Source: a virus. From it: a stretch of DNA of 64,000 nt. The position numbers were made by a program, and so were the translations under genes. Shown here one piece after another: positions 30,707-38,014 of the stretch. Numbering within the stretch: the stretch's first letter is position 1; each line of letters begins with the position of its first letter. The notes below the pieces were generated by a model. That model did not search any database. It worked only from the letters and a program-made list of their open reading frames with translations, and was not told the DNA's origin. The stretch covers positions 1-64,000 of IMG/VR virus record IMGVR_UViG_3300009149_000027, one strand, 5' to 3'.

Positions 30707-31582
30707 ATGGGTACATTAGCCAGCAAGATCGCAAAAGCCAGCATGGGGCTGGGCGGGAAGCTGAAGGCCGACGCCCGCAACAAAGAGCAGAATTACAATT
30801 ACATCAGCGCCGACAAGGTTCTGAGCGTAGCCGGTCAAGTCCTGGCCGAGGTTGGGGTAGCTTGCTTCCCGGCCATCGTCCGCACCAGCATGGACGTAAT
30901 CGACCGGGGCAATGGTAAAGCCCGCTACGATGCCGGTGTGGAATTTGCCTTCACCCTGGCCGACGAAGACGGTACAATGGAAATGCCTTGGGTCGGCTTT
31001 GGCAGTGATTACAGCGTGCCGGACAAAGCCATCTACAAGGCCATCACTAGCGGCCACAAGTATTTTTTGATGAAGCTGCTGAACATTGGCGAGGGGAACG
31101 AGGACGGGGAACATGATGTGGCCCAGGCCGAAAAGCCCGCACAGCGCCCCGCCTACACGTCTCAGCGCAACCCAGCCGACTCCCTGCCCGACCGCATGGA
31201 GGATTACGGTCCGCCGCTGGACTATGACAACCCATTCACGGGCAACGGACTCAGCAAAGCCGCCGCCGGATTCTTGGAGAAATGCCGGACTTACCAGTCC
31301 GAAGATCCGAAACCCTGCTCCGAGGCGATGTACCGCTATTTGGTCGGAACTGTGAACTATGCCACTGAGAAGGACGCCCACACCGCCATCCTCAGCGAAA
31401 TGGTAGGCAGTCCGGTTGACAGCGAGAACCGCCCCGGCTACACGCTGACCAAGAAACTGCTTGACACCTTGCCCGCCACCAAGCAGAACAAGGAAACCAA
31501 AGAGAACGAGCCGAACCCCGAACACGTTCCGGCCATCCTGGAAGCCATTAAAGAAATTTGGAAGGCCACGAAAGCCGCCTGA
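30707..31582 (+). CDS. erf: ERF-family single-strand annealing recombinase
   Basis: 291 residues, start at 30707 after AAAGGAGATTGAACACG. QNYNYISADKVLSVAGQVLA, EFAFTLADEDGTMEMPW and GSDYSVPDKAIYKAITSGHK followed by YFLMKLLNI match the ERF fold (P22 Erf relatives), which anneals complementary single strands. The C-terminal half is a less conserved helical domain. It probably circularises or recombines phage DNA together with the nuclease genes. Confidence 0.85.
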   Translation: MGTLASKIAKASMGLGGKLKADARNKEQNYNYISADKVLSVAGQVLAEVGVACFPAIVRTSMDVIDRGNGKARYDAGVEFAFTLADEDGTMEMPWVGFGSDYSVPDKAIYKAITSGHKYFLMKLLNIGEGNEDGEHDVAQAEKPAQRPAYTSQRNPADSLPDRMEDYGPPLDYDNPFTGNGLSKAAAGFLEKCRTYQSEDPKPCSEAMYRYLVGTVNYATEKDAHTAILSEMVGSPVDSENRPGYTLTKKLLDTLPATKQNKETKENEPNPEHVPAILEAIKEIWKATKAA

Positions 31583-31632
31583 ACCCATCCGCCGCATCCC
31601 CCGGCGGCATAGCAGAGAGGAGAATTGAGACG

Positions 31633-31818
31633 ATGGATGCAAAAGAGATCACCAAAATGATGAATCGGATCATGGTTAAGATTGACAAGCTCCCCGAATT
31701 TCCGGGCCTGTTGGATGAGGCATTGGGCGACGTGTGGAACGCCGCCGAACATGCAAAGAATTTGTTTTCGGACGATGACCTGTACACCACTGAAGTCGAA
31801 TCGGCACAGGAGGATTGA
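31633..31818 (+). CDS. Hypothetical acidic helical protein, 61 aa
   Basis: ATG at 31633 after GAGGAGAATTGAGACG. Helical with KITKMMNRIM-like start and acidic end. No family recognised. Confidence 0.55.
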   Translation: MDAKEITKMMNRIMVKIDKLPEFPGLLDEALGDVWNAAEHAKNLFSDDDLYTTEVESAQED

Positions 31819-31821
31819 CCC

Positions 31822-32103
31822 ATGAACCGCATCAACTATAACGCCGCCCTAAACTGGACCCTGGCCTTTATCGCCGCCATCGTCGTCCTGATTCTGCTAA
31901 CCCAGCCCGCAGGGGCAGCCAGCGGCGGTGCAACGCCAGGGTTAGCCCGCTACAACGCCTATGTCGTCCAACTCCACAACGTGGGTTGCACCCCGCTGTG
32001 GGTATCCTGGGGTCGCTCTTACTGGAAGTGCCCGCCTAATCAGTGGTGGGTGGTCCGGTACTACGAATCCAGCGACACGGCGACTATTCGCCGGTTGCGA
32101 TAA
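31822..32103 (+). CDS. Secreted or membrane-anchored protein, 93 aa
   Basis: Signal-like helix (WTLAFIAAIVVLILLTQPAG) ending in AGAASGG, which could be a signal peptidase site. Mature part is short, with two Cys (VGCTPLWVSW, YWKCPPNQWW) and many Trp/Tyr residues. Might act at the cell surface, for example in superinfection exclusion; that is speculation. Confidence 0.65.
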   Translation: MNRINYNAALNWTLAFIAAIVVLILLTQPAGAASGGATPGLARYNAYVVQLHNVGCTPLWVSWGRSYWKCPPNQWWVVRYYESSDTATIRRLR

Positions 32104-32941
32104 CTAGACATAACCAGGCGACGCCCGACGAGCGACCACGCAGAGGGCCGGAGTGGTAGGGTCGCTGAGACACCCGGTAAGCGTCAAGTGTTTCTTCTCC
32201 TTGGTGGCTGATTCAGAGGTATCCCCGCCTCTGGATTGGGGGGGGGGATCCTGGCCCCCAGGTTGTCAAGGAAAAATACAATGGACGAATGCAGAATCAC
32301 CTACAGCTTCACCGGCACGCTCCTAACAATCTGGCAACTGTGCCAGGGACATGCCGAGCCGATACGATTTTATCGCTGGGGGCAGTACGGGCCTCGGTGG
32401 ATTGGATGAAATACCCGCTGCCGTGACTCGTGACGACAGGCTCGAAAGAGCGACTGACACCCCCTCGACGGCACGGCGGCGCAGTAAATGCCAGACACCG
32501 GTCCGGGTAGCTCCCGGAAGCATCTAGGCATCGAGCAGGTGGAAGGCCTGTGCAGGCATCACACCTGCTGCCGTGCTCGTGACACCCGACTGAGAAGCGG
32601 CACACACCGAACCAGCGTACAGCCATAGGGTCAAGGGGCTTGACGACACGGTGGCGGATTACAACCTAACGGCAAACGGGAGCCGCAGGGCCGCAGCAGC
32701 GAAATGGTCCACGAAGATACCCGACCGCAGCACACCCGTAGGCGCAACGCCACAGAGGGGAGGGCCAATTACACCACAAGGTTGGAAACCAGCCGCCGGT
32801 GAATGGAAGCACCGGCGGCGCAATAGAATGAGAAGAAGCAATGCAGCCGGGGCGGGGACGTTTGGATGGCATATCAACATCGAATATGCAGCCTGAGAAA
32901 TGGCCCCGCCCCGAACTGCAAATAGCGAGAGGGAGAGAACG
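32104..32941 (+). other. Long noncoding segment, strongly structured
   Basis: 838 bases with only tiny frames. 32130-32265 can form four hairpins in a row (AGCGACC/GGTCGCT; GAGACAC/GTGTTTC; CAGAGG/CCTCTG; GGGGG/CCCCC). 32410-32640 holds more, including GCTC-GAAA-GAGC with a GNRA loop, CCGGG/CCCGG and GCAGGT/ACCTGC, and a repeated CTGCCGTG...CTCGTGAC motif (32418 and 32568). A 42-codon frame at 32281-32409 (MDECRITYSFTGTLLTIWQL) and an 81-codon frame at 32651-32896 are possible but weak. Confidence 0.5.
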
Positions 32942-33331
32942 ATGACACGTAATTTGTTCAGTATTGCATCTGCTATCATTCTCCTGGGCATTCTCACCGC
33001 CCACGCCGGCCCCAGCACTACCATTTCAGGCACAGTCTATCTCGACCCATCACACCCCGGTCAGGTCGTCAGCATCGGTCTGCCCCCGGTCTCAGGGTGG
33101 CCGGTGGCGCTGTGCCAGGGGGACGACTGCCAGGATACGCAGACGGGCAGCGCAGGGGACTTTAGCTTCCCGGACCTGGCAAACGGGGAGTATGTCGTGA
33201 GCGTACCTCTGGGGAACGGGGAGACGCACAGCGTGGCCCTGGCGATTGGGGAGGCGGGGATACCGTCACCGGTGTTGGTGAGTGTGGCGGGGTGGCGGTG
33301 GCGGGTGATGTTGCCGATGGTGGGGAGGTGA
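32942..33331 (+). CDS. Secreted protein with Cna-B/carboxypeptidase-like domain
   Basis: 129 residues, start at 32942 after GGGAGAGAACG. Signal peptide (LFSIASAIILLGILTAHAG). Mature part SGTVYLDPSHPGQVVSIGLP, PVALCQG, GSAGDFSFPDLANGEYVVSV is a prealbumin-like/SdrD-B fold. It ends in WRWRVMLPMVGR, like the YLPLV-type C-terminus common in secreted Chloroflexota proteins. This points to a host origin or to use of a host export/anchoring route. Confidence 0.7.
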   Translation: MTRNLFSIASAIILLGILTAHAGPSTTISGTVYLDPSHPGQVVSIGLPPVSGWPVALCQGDDCQDTQTGSAGDFSFPDLANGEYVVSVPLGNGETHSVALAIGEAGIPSPVLVSVAGWRWRVMLPMVGR

Positions 33332-33333
33332 GC

Positions 33334-33585
33334 ATGAAACTTGTAACGATTATTTGCGATGGGGTCACAGACGTGCATCTTCCGCATCCGGACGGGACCT
33401 ATGCAACCCTCTGCGGAATGGACGGAGACGACTATGATGATACTGGCGTTTTTGGCGGGGCGGTGGATCAACGAACCGTCAAGACGCCCAGGGGCGCAAA
33501 GGTCAGTTGCCGGAAATGCTGGGACATTTGGAGCCATGCATCTCAGTTCACCGTAGGCGTTTTTTCTGATAATGCCAAAACCTGA
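33334..33585 (+). CDS. Hypothetical protein, 83 aa
   Basis: ATG at 33334 after GGGGAGGTGAGC. Contains TYATLCGMDGDDYDDTGVFG and VSCRKCWDIW (CxxC), resembling small phage zinc proteins. Role unknown. Confidence 0.6.
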   Translation: MKLVTIICDGVTDVHLPHPDGTYATLCGMDGDDYDDTGVFGGAVDQRTVKTPRGAKVSCRKCWDIWSHASQFTVGVFSDNAKT

Positions 33586-33631
33586 TTTTTGGATTGATTG
33601 AGCACTTGCAAGGCCGCCAAATAATTGCACC

Positions 33632-33660
33632 TTGACATCCGCAAACAACCATGAGACAAT
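33632..33660 (+). promoter_or_regulatory. Promoter for the candidate small RNA
   Basis: TTGACA at 33632-33637, 17-base spacer, GACAAT at 33655-33660 (4 of 6). Confidence 0.55.
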
Positions 33661-33666
33661 GAGCGC

Positions 33667-33809
33667 AATATAAAAGCCTTGTGCAATGCTCAACACATTG
33701 CACAAGGCCACGCACGAAGCCGGGACTAGCGGCGTCGGCGTTGCGCAAAGCATATCATACGCTTTATGCAACCCCAAGAGTCCTGGCCAATCGGCTGGGA
33801 CTCTTTTTT
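33667..33809 (+). ncRNA. Candidate small RNA, about 143 nt
   Basis: Between the promoter and a terminator lie three stems and no gene: GCCTTGTGCAATG/CATTGCACAAGGC (33676-33688 with 33696-33708, perfect), GTTGC..AAAGC/GCTTT..GCAAC (33740-33772), and the terminator stem (33776-33809). The promoter-hairpins-terminator order is that of an independently made RNA. No known family matches by eye. Confidence 0.5.
33776..33809 (+). terminator. Intrinsic terminator
   Basis: AAGAGTCC with GGACTCTT, inner pairing GGCC/GGCT, then TTTTTT. It ends the small transcript before the gene at 33831. Confidence 0.8.
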
Positions 33810-33830
33810 GTTTAGCGCGCGGGAGACGCA

Positions 33831-34097
33831 ATGGAAGAAAAACTTGCAAGATTGGAAAAGCAGGCCCTTGCGCTTGATGCAAGGATAGAAAAGGCACGCA
33901 AGGCCGCCGAGAGCGAATATGCAACATTCTATGAAGTGCATACTCAGGCCAGGTGGCGGCCAGACCGCAACCGGTGGACGGTGCGCCGCAACGGTGCAGG
34001 ATTTGCCCACATTGCATATTGCAAGACGAGAGCCGAAGCCGTGGGTCTTGCACGGCGGGTCAACGCAATTATTGAATCTATTATTGCAGGAGAATAG
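33831..34097 (+). CDS. Hypothetical coiled-coil protein, 88 aa
   Basis: MEEKLARLEKQALALDARIE continues as a coiled coil to about residue 35; the rest is an alpha/beta domain (RWTVRRNGAGFAHIAYCKTR). No family recognised. Its coding sequence is unusually rich in TTGCA/TGCAA. Confidence 0.6.
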   Translation: MEEKLARLEKQALALDARIEKARKAAESEYATFYEVHTQARWRPDRNRWTVRRNGAGFAHIAYCKTRAEAVGLARRVNAIIESIIAGE

Positions 34098-34109
34098 GGA
34101 GTCAACATC

Positions 34110-34730
34110 ATGCAACGCCTACGCAGCATCACCGCAGTTGACGCATTGCTTGCAAGCGCGCTCCTGGCGCAAGCTCCGCACGCCGCAACCGTGTTTACCC
34201 GCCTTGCATCTGAGGCGGGTTTGTGGCCGACCTTGCATGGTTACCTTTACGCCGCCGCCCTCGAAGGCGCAACCTTCTATTTCGTACGCACGCACAATCG
34301 TAGATGGGCTGCATTTTTCGCCGTGGTCAGCATCTTGCATAATTTCGCCTACTATCTCACGGACAGCCTCAGCATGGGCAACATCTTGCGGGCGTCTTTG
34401 ATTTCGCTGGCTCTGCCCTTGGCCATCGCCGCATTCAGCGACGAGCGCCGCAAGCCCGCCACAGCGCTCACAAAAGCCGCCCCCGTTGCAATAGTGGCGA
34501 AGACCGCAAAAGCCCAGCCTGCGCCCGCACAGCGGCCCACGGTGGCAACGGGCAAGAAACTCACAGCGCAGGAGCGCCGGGCAGAAGTCGAACGGCTGAT
34601 TGCGTCCAAGGCTGTGACGAGCGAGGCTGAATTGGCCAAAATGTTTCAGGTTCACCCTAGCACTATTAACCGGGATGTGGCTGGGTTGCAAGAGGCCGGG
34701 GTGAGCGTCAACGGATTCGGAGGAAAGTAA
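34110..34730 (+). CDS. Membrane protein with C-terminal winged HTH
   Basis: 206 residues. The first 115 residues carry three or four membrane helices (TAVDALLASALLAQ, LHGYLYAAALEGATFYFV, WAAFFAVVSILHNFAYYL, LISLALPLAIAAF). After an Ala/Pro linker, the last 55 residues (LTAQERRAEVERLIASKAVT, then SEAELAKMFQVHPSTINRDV) are a DeoR-like helix-turn-helix. A membrane-tethered DNA-binding protein, similar in layout to actinobacterial DUF2637-type spreading proteins, though I cannot show homology. Confidence 0.7.
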   Translation: MQRLRSITAVDALLASALLAQAPHAATVFTRLASEAGLWPTLHGYLYAAALEGATFYFVRTHNRRWAAFFAVVSILHNFAYYLTDSLSMGNILRASLISLALPLAIAAFSDERRKPATALTKAAPVAIVAKTAKAQPAPAQRPTVATGKKLTAQERRAEVERLIASKAVTSEAELAKMFQVHPSTINRDVAGLQEAGVSVNGFGGK

Positions 34731-34733
34731 ACC

Positions 34734-34865
34734 ATGTTTGTAAAAGTTTCTTTAGCTGTTTTGACTTTTGTGTCAGGCATCAACGCCGCCGCGTTCTTGT
34801 GTGTGTTTGCCTGTACGTGTTTGTGGAAAAGACGGAGGTATAGCTATGCTCGACAAAATGATTGA
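34734..34865 (+). CDS. Small membrane protein, 43 aa
   Basis: ATG at 34734, four bases after the previous stop, with GGAGGAAAG upstream. MFVKVSLAVLTFVSGINAAA continues as one membrane helix with three Cys, then a basic tail. It overlaps the next gene by 20 bases. Confidence 0.55.
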   Translation: MFVKVSLAVLTFVSGINAAAFLCVFACTCLWKRRRYSYARQND

Positions 34866-35112
34866 AGTTGGGGCCAGTTGGGATTGGGTGACACCTGTGA
34901 TTAGCGTGTTCGGTTGCCTGTTCCGGGGCCACGCGGGAATTGTAACAGAGATTCCGCCTGGATGGAGCGGGCATGACGTCTGCAAGTTCATCGAGCAGGA
35001 GGGCATCAGCACGCATAGCCGGATGATAATTCGTGGCCAGCTATGCTTTGACGTGCCGAAGCAATACAAGCAGGCTACCTATAAAATGCTGTGGAGAATC
35101 GGCGGAGGTTAA
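34846..35112 (+). CDS. Hypothetical protein, 88 aa
   Basis: ATG at 34846 after GACGGAGGTATAGCT. Alpha/beta protein with DWVTPVISVFGCLFRGHAGI, GHDVCKFIEQEGI and a short basic tail. No family recognised. Confidence 0.6.
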   Translation: MLDKMIEVGASWDWVTPVISVFGCLFRGHAGIVTEIPPGWSGHDVCKFIEQEGISTHSRMIIRGQLCFDVPKQYKQATYKMLWRIGGG

Positions 35113-35120
35113 TTGCATCA

Positions 35121-35984
35121 ATGCGACATAACGAACGGACCGCAACCGCATTTCCACGAAACTTTGTACCTAATACGCCATTCCCGGAAGTGGAGCCGCC
35201 GCGCCACACGGTTGTGCAAGCCGACAACAAGGTCAGCCCGCCGATGGTATTGGCGCTTGCGTTCCTGGTTCTGTTCCTCATGGCCGGGATTGCGATATGG
35301 GCGTTGTGGGATTTGACGGGCTGGTCAGTTGCACTGGTGACATTCCTTGTTATTCCTGCAATCGGCTATGCGGGTTTCTGGCTGTTCGTGTTTGCAAACG
35401 GAGATGGGCTTGCATGGCGGGAGATTACAAAGACGGCGCAGAATCAAGAGACCGCCATCCTGGAACATGCCGACTTGATGCGCAATAGCGAGGATCACCG
35501 TCACGTCGAGGCCATGCGCTCCCTGGACATCCAAGAGCAACAGGCCCAGATAGACGGACGGCTTCAGGGCTTGCAGCACCAGATCGAAGGGTGGAGCCGC
35601 CACATGCTCATGGCCCCCGGCTCCACGTCCACCGCTTCCCCAGCCCAATACGTGGCCGCCGACCCAGACAAGGTACGGGCGCACACCGCCGCCCTGGACT
35701 ATGCCCTGAGCCTCTACCATAGCCCGGTGAAAGGCGGGCTACCACGGACTGACCGTGTGCATGTGGACGGCAATCAGCCGGGCAAGATAAAAGGCGGGAC
35801 ACCATTCTCTGCGCGGGGGAGGTGGCCGGACAGTGTAACGCCAGACCAGGGCAAGCGGGCCAAGGGTTTACTCTTTGCGCCCGACCGCGGCCAGCCGCCC
35901 GTTATCGTGTCCGTGGTTGGAGGTTATTCGTTAAATCTTACTGACTACCCCAATCACTCGGCAATTGTGCAAAAGTTTGCTTAA
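35121..35984 (+). CDS. Two-helix membrane protein with soluble C-terminus
   Basis: 287 residues, ATG at 35121 after GGCGGAGGTT. Two membrane helices (PMVLALAFLVLFLMAGIAIW and VALVTFLVIPAIGYAGFWLF, about residues 47-100), then a coiled coil (QEQQAQIDGRLQGLQHQIEG) and a basic domain ending DYPNHSAIVQKFA. Role unknown; with its neighbours it forms a cluster of membrane proteins. Confidence 0.65.
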   Translation: MRHNERTATAFPRNFVPNTPFPEVEPPRHTVVQADNKVSPPMVLALAFLVLFLMAGIAIWALWDLTGWSVALVTFLVIPAIGYAGFWLFVFANGDGLAWREITKTAQNQETAILEHADLMRNSEDHRHVEAMRSLDIQEQQAQIDGRLQGLQHQIEGWSRHMLMAPGSTSTASPAQYVAADPDKVRAHTAALDYALSLYHSPVKGGLPRTDRVHVDGNQPGKIKGGTPFSARGRWPDSVTPDQGKRAKGLLFAPDRGQPPVIVSVVGGYSLNLTDYPNHSAIVQKFA

Positions 35985-36074
35985 TCGTGGGGACGTACCC
36001 CGGTGAGTGAGGCGTACACACACCCCCTACAGACACCCTCCCCCACTACTATTCATTCGACATAAAGGAGCAAC

Positions 36075-36179
36075 ATGCAAAAAAATCTACTGTACACATT
36101 GGGAACGCTGCTCGGCTTTTTGCTGCTCGTCATGGTCATTGGTGGCATGGTGGCCGCCGCTTATCCGGGGGTGATGTGA
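36075..36179 (+). CDS. Small membrane protein, 34 aa
   Basis: ATG at 36075 after AAAGGAGCAAC. MQKNLLYTLGTLLGFLLLVM, then VIGGMVAAAY: one long helix. The stop overlaps the next start at 36179. Confidence 0.6.
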   Translation: MQKNLLYTLGTLLGFLLLVMVIGGMVAAAYPGVM

Positions 36180-36406
36180 TGGCGAAACGAAAACAAAAGA
36201 GGAAAACGGATTGGTTCGACTGGTATCAATGGTTTTGGATTTCCGTGACGGTGATTGGTCTGTCGTGGTTTGCGGTTGCCAATGACATAGCCATCATGTC
36301 CACACGGATTGACGAATACGGGCGCGCACAAACGTGCGCCGGGATTTTTTGCTGGGGAGATTCTGACCAATGGAGTGAATGGTTCGCGGCCATAGGTGGC
36401 AACTAA
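36179..36406 (+). CDS. Small membrane protein, 75 aa
   Basis: Very basic start (MAKRKQKRKTDWF), one membrane helix (WFWISVTVIGLSWFAVANDI), then two Cys near TCAGIFCWG, which could pair outside the cell. Overlaps both neighbours. Confidence 0.6.
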   Translation: MAKRKQKRKTDWFDWYQWFWISVTVIGLSWFAVANDIAIMSTRIDEYGRAQTCAGIFCWGDSDQWSEWFAAIGGN

Positions 36407-36510
36407 TGCAAAAATACAAACGCTATGCAGGCGAGTGGATCGGGCTTGTGCTGAAAATGTCCATAGCTATTTTTATGTTGATTGCGATACTTGAAAAATT
36501 GGGCCTATAG
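36406..36510 (+). CDS. Small membrane protein, 34 aa
   Basis: ATG at 36406 overlaps the previous stop (TAATG). WIGLVLKMSIAIFMLIAILE is a membrane helix. Followed directly by a terminator. Confidence 0.55.
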   Translation: MQKYKRYAGEWIGLVLKMSIAIFMLIAILEKLGL

Positions 36511-36513
36511 AAT

Positions 36514-36550
36514 AAGCAAAGCCCCAGGTGCATACCCTGGGGTTTTGCTT
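36514..36550 (+). terminator. Intrinsic terminator
   Basis: AAGCAAA-GCCCCAGG with CCCTGGGG-TTTTGCTT; loop TGCATA. Ends the membrane-gene cluster. Confidence 0.8.
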
Positions 36551-36597
36551 TAACAAAATCTTGTATGAAACTCGTGGCATATTCACAGTATATTGGC

Positions 36598-36626
36598 TTG
36601 ACAAGTGTATCATAGCGTGGTATACT
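36598..36626 (+). promoter_or_regulatory. Strong promoter with inverted repeat
   Basis: TTGACA at 36598-36603, 17-base spacer, TATACT at 36621-36626. CAAGTGTA and TATACTTG form an inverted repeat across the -35/-10 region, a probable operator. Confidence 0.8.
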
Positions 36627-36679
36627 TGAATACAGGAAGGGCACACGAGACCCGACCGGATAGCTAAAAGGAAAAGACG

Positions 36680-36940
36680 ATGACAGCCCAAGAGACCATC
36701 CTCAACTACGTATCCGGCCACAATGACACCGACATCGATAACAAGCAACTGGTCGTGCAAATGATGACCGATGGAATGGTCATCAGCCAACTGCCCAAGG
36801 TTGTAGCCCACGCCAAGCGAATCGGCAAAGAAATCATCGTCACCGAAACCACATACAGCCAAACCCACGAAGTTGTCAACGGAAAACTGATTGACACCGA
36901 CCACGAAAGCACCGTTGAAGTTATCCGGGTCAGCATCTAA
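36680..36940 (+). CDS. Hypothetical protein, 86 aa
   Basis: Start follows AAAAGGAAAAGACG. Helical start (AQETILNYVSGHNDTDIDNK) then a beta-hairpin region (EIIVTETTYSQTHEVVNGKL). First gene behind the strong promoter. No family recognised. Confidence 0.65.
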   Translation: MTAQETILNYVSGHNDTDIDNKQLVVQMMTDGMVISQLPKVVAHAKRIGKEIIVTETTYSQTHEVVNGKLIDTDHESTVEVIRVSI

Positions 36941-37000
36941 CCCACCCCATCCAACGCCGGGGGCTACGGTCCCCGGCGCTAGCACATGAGGAGAAACAAC

Positions 37001-37198
37001 ATGCAAAACATGAAAATGCACTACGAAGACAAAGACGGAGAGCGGGTCGAGGTCGAAAGCGGATACCTGCGGATCAGGTCAGGGGCCAACGAGATCACGA
37101 TCCAGGTGGACCAGGGTGGCGGCTTCCGTATCAGCCCGCCCCTGGCTGGTGAACTGAATATCATCTGCGGTAGCAGCTTGACCGTGACGGTGATTTGA
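37001..37198 (+). CDS. Hypothetical beta-rich protein, 65 aa
   Basis: ATG at 37001 after GAGGAGAAACAAC. YLRIRSGANEITIQVDQGGG and LTVTVI ending suggest a small beta-sheet protein. The upstream spacer holds a CGCCGGGG/CCCCGGCG hairpin. Confidence 0.6.
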   Translation: MQNMKMHYEDKDGERVEVESGYLRIRSGANEITIQVDQGGGFRISPPLAGELNIICGSSLTVTVI

Positions 37199-37485
37199 TG
37201 ACCAACACCCGCCAGCGCAGCAACGACAACACACGCATTCGGTCGGAGCAGATAGCTGCTATGGCTTTGCGTGAGGTGGAGGAAGTGGGAATCGAAACGA
37301 TTAACAAAGACGAGAGATTGAAAAAGTATCGTTTGATTCTCATCACAAAGAAACTCATGATAAAAACAGGATGCACGTACAAATCTGCCCGCACGCACGT
37401 CTCAAAAGTTTTGGATTTCAAGCGCACTGGCGTCAAGCCGCCGGATAACTGGGGTGGGAATAGGAGAGGGGGGCAAGATGCCTAA
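37198..37485 (+). CDS. Hypothetical basic protein, 95 aa
   Basis: ATG at 37198 overlaps the previous stop. Helical, basic (IRSEQIAAMALREVEEVGIE, TGCTYKSARTHVSKVLDFKR), with a C-terminus like small HTH proteins. Possibly DNA-binding; overlaps the next gene by 8 bases. Confidence 0.6.
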   Translation: MTNTRQRSNDNTRIRSEQIAAMALREVEEVGIETINKDERLKKYRLILITKKLMIKTGCTYKSARTHVSKVLDFKRTGVKPPDNWGGNRRGGQDA

Positions 37486-37699
37486 AACGTGGGCCACACC
37501 AAGAGATGAATTAGTGTGCGGAAAGTTGGACGTTTTGCAACACATGGCGAAAAATGCTGGAAGCATTGAGATGCTCGATTTAATTAAAGACGTTCGCCAT
37601 GATTGCGAGCGCATGGAGCAGGGCCTCATCAGGCGCAGGGATGAGGTCCGAAGGCTGAAGGCTGAGGCCCAGGCAATGGAGGATATTTTTGGATTGTAA
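37478..37699 (+). CDS. Hypothetical helical protein, 73 aa
   Basis: ATG at 37478. Helix-rich (DVRHDCERMEQGLIRRRDEV then RRLKAEAQAMEDIFGL), probably coiled coil. No family recognised. Confidence 0.6.
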   Translation: MPKTWATPRDELVCGKLDVLQHMAKNAGSIEMLDLIKDVRHDCERMEQGLIRRRDEVRRLKAEAQAMEDIFGL

Positions 37700-37704
37700 G
37701 CCAA

Positions 37705-37733
37705 CAGCCCCGGCGCACCACTGGCCGGGGCTG
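37705..37733 (+). terminator. Hairpin, possible terminator
   Basis: CAGCCCCGGC with GCCGGGGCTG, 9-base loop, but no T-run follows. Lies just after the gene ending at 37699. Confidence 0.45.
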
Positions 37734-37739
37734 CTCACT

Positions 37740-37808
37740 TGGCGATTACATGGCGGTCATGGCGTAAAGTTGGCGATTTGTTGGCGGTTACTTTTGCAAA
37801 ATGTGGCG
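37740..37808 (+). repeat. TGGCG box array upstream of a promoter
   Basis: TGGCG at 37740, 37751, 37760, 37771, 37782 and 37804, mostly followed by R and T. The first five are 9-11 bases apart, one helical turn, and end just before the -35 at 37794. Confidence 0.65.
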
Positions 37809-37822
37809 AAATCGAGTATAAT
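37794..37822 (+). promoter_or_regulatory. Promoter for the third HNH gene
   Basis: TTGCAA at 37794-37799, 17-base spacer, TATAAT at 37817-37822 (perfect -10, weak -35). Confidence 0.7.
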
Positions 37823-38014
37823 TGTAGGTAGCGAAGACATGCCACCAAGCGTACTCGCCTAAGTCAACGGTTTTTTTGTACCCCTCATACGTCCCCTCCG
37901 ACACAATCGGATGGGGGTTAGGGTCAACCAAAAACGGGTCAACCGTTGGCGGGCGAACAGCTTGGTGGCTACCTTAACCTTCATCCGATTGTGTTTTGTT
38001 TAAGGAGACGTGAA
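37823..38014 (+). promoter_or_regulatory. Folded leader with mutually exclusive stems
   Basis: Stem 1 GCCACCAAGC (37841-37850) with GCTTGGTGGC (37960-37969). Stem 2 CAACGG (37865-37870) with CCGTTG (37943-37948). Stem 3 CCCCTCCGA (37893-37901) with TCGGATGGGG. A further 13-bp pairing, 37901-37913 with 37982-37994 (ACACAATCGGATG/CATCCGATTGTGT), uses bases of stem 3 and is followed by TTTGTTT, like a terminator. GGGTCAACC occurs twice. This layout is riboswitch- or attenuator-like. Confidence 0.55.

Noticed and set aside
32309-32626. 105-codon leftward frame in the long noncoding segment
   Set aside because: No ribosome binding site; Cys/Arg-rich composition fits a chance frame in GC-rich structured DNA.
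33061-34053. 330-codon open frame on the - strand
   Set aside because: Crosses the secreted protein, the small RNA region and the coiled-coil gene in antisense; no domain and no start signal.
37823-38014. tRNA or tmRNA gene
   Set aside because: No cloverleaf, TTCRANY arm or CCA-type end; the stems are nested differently.
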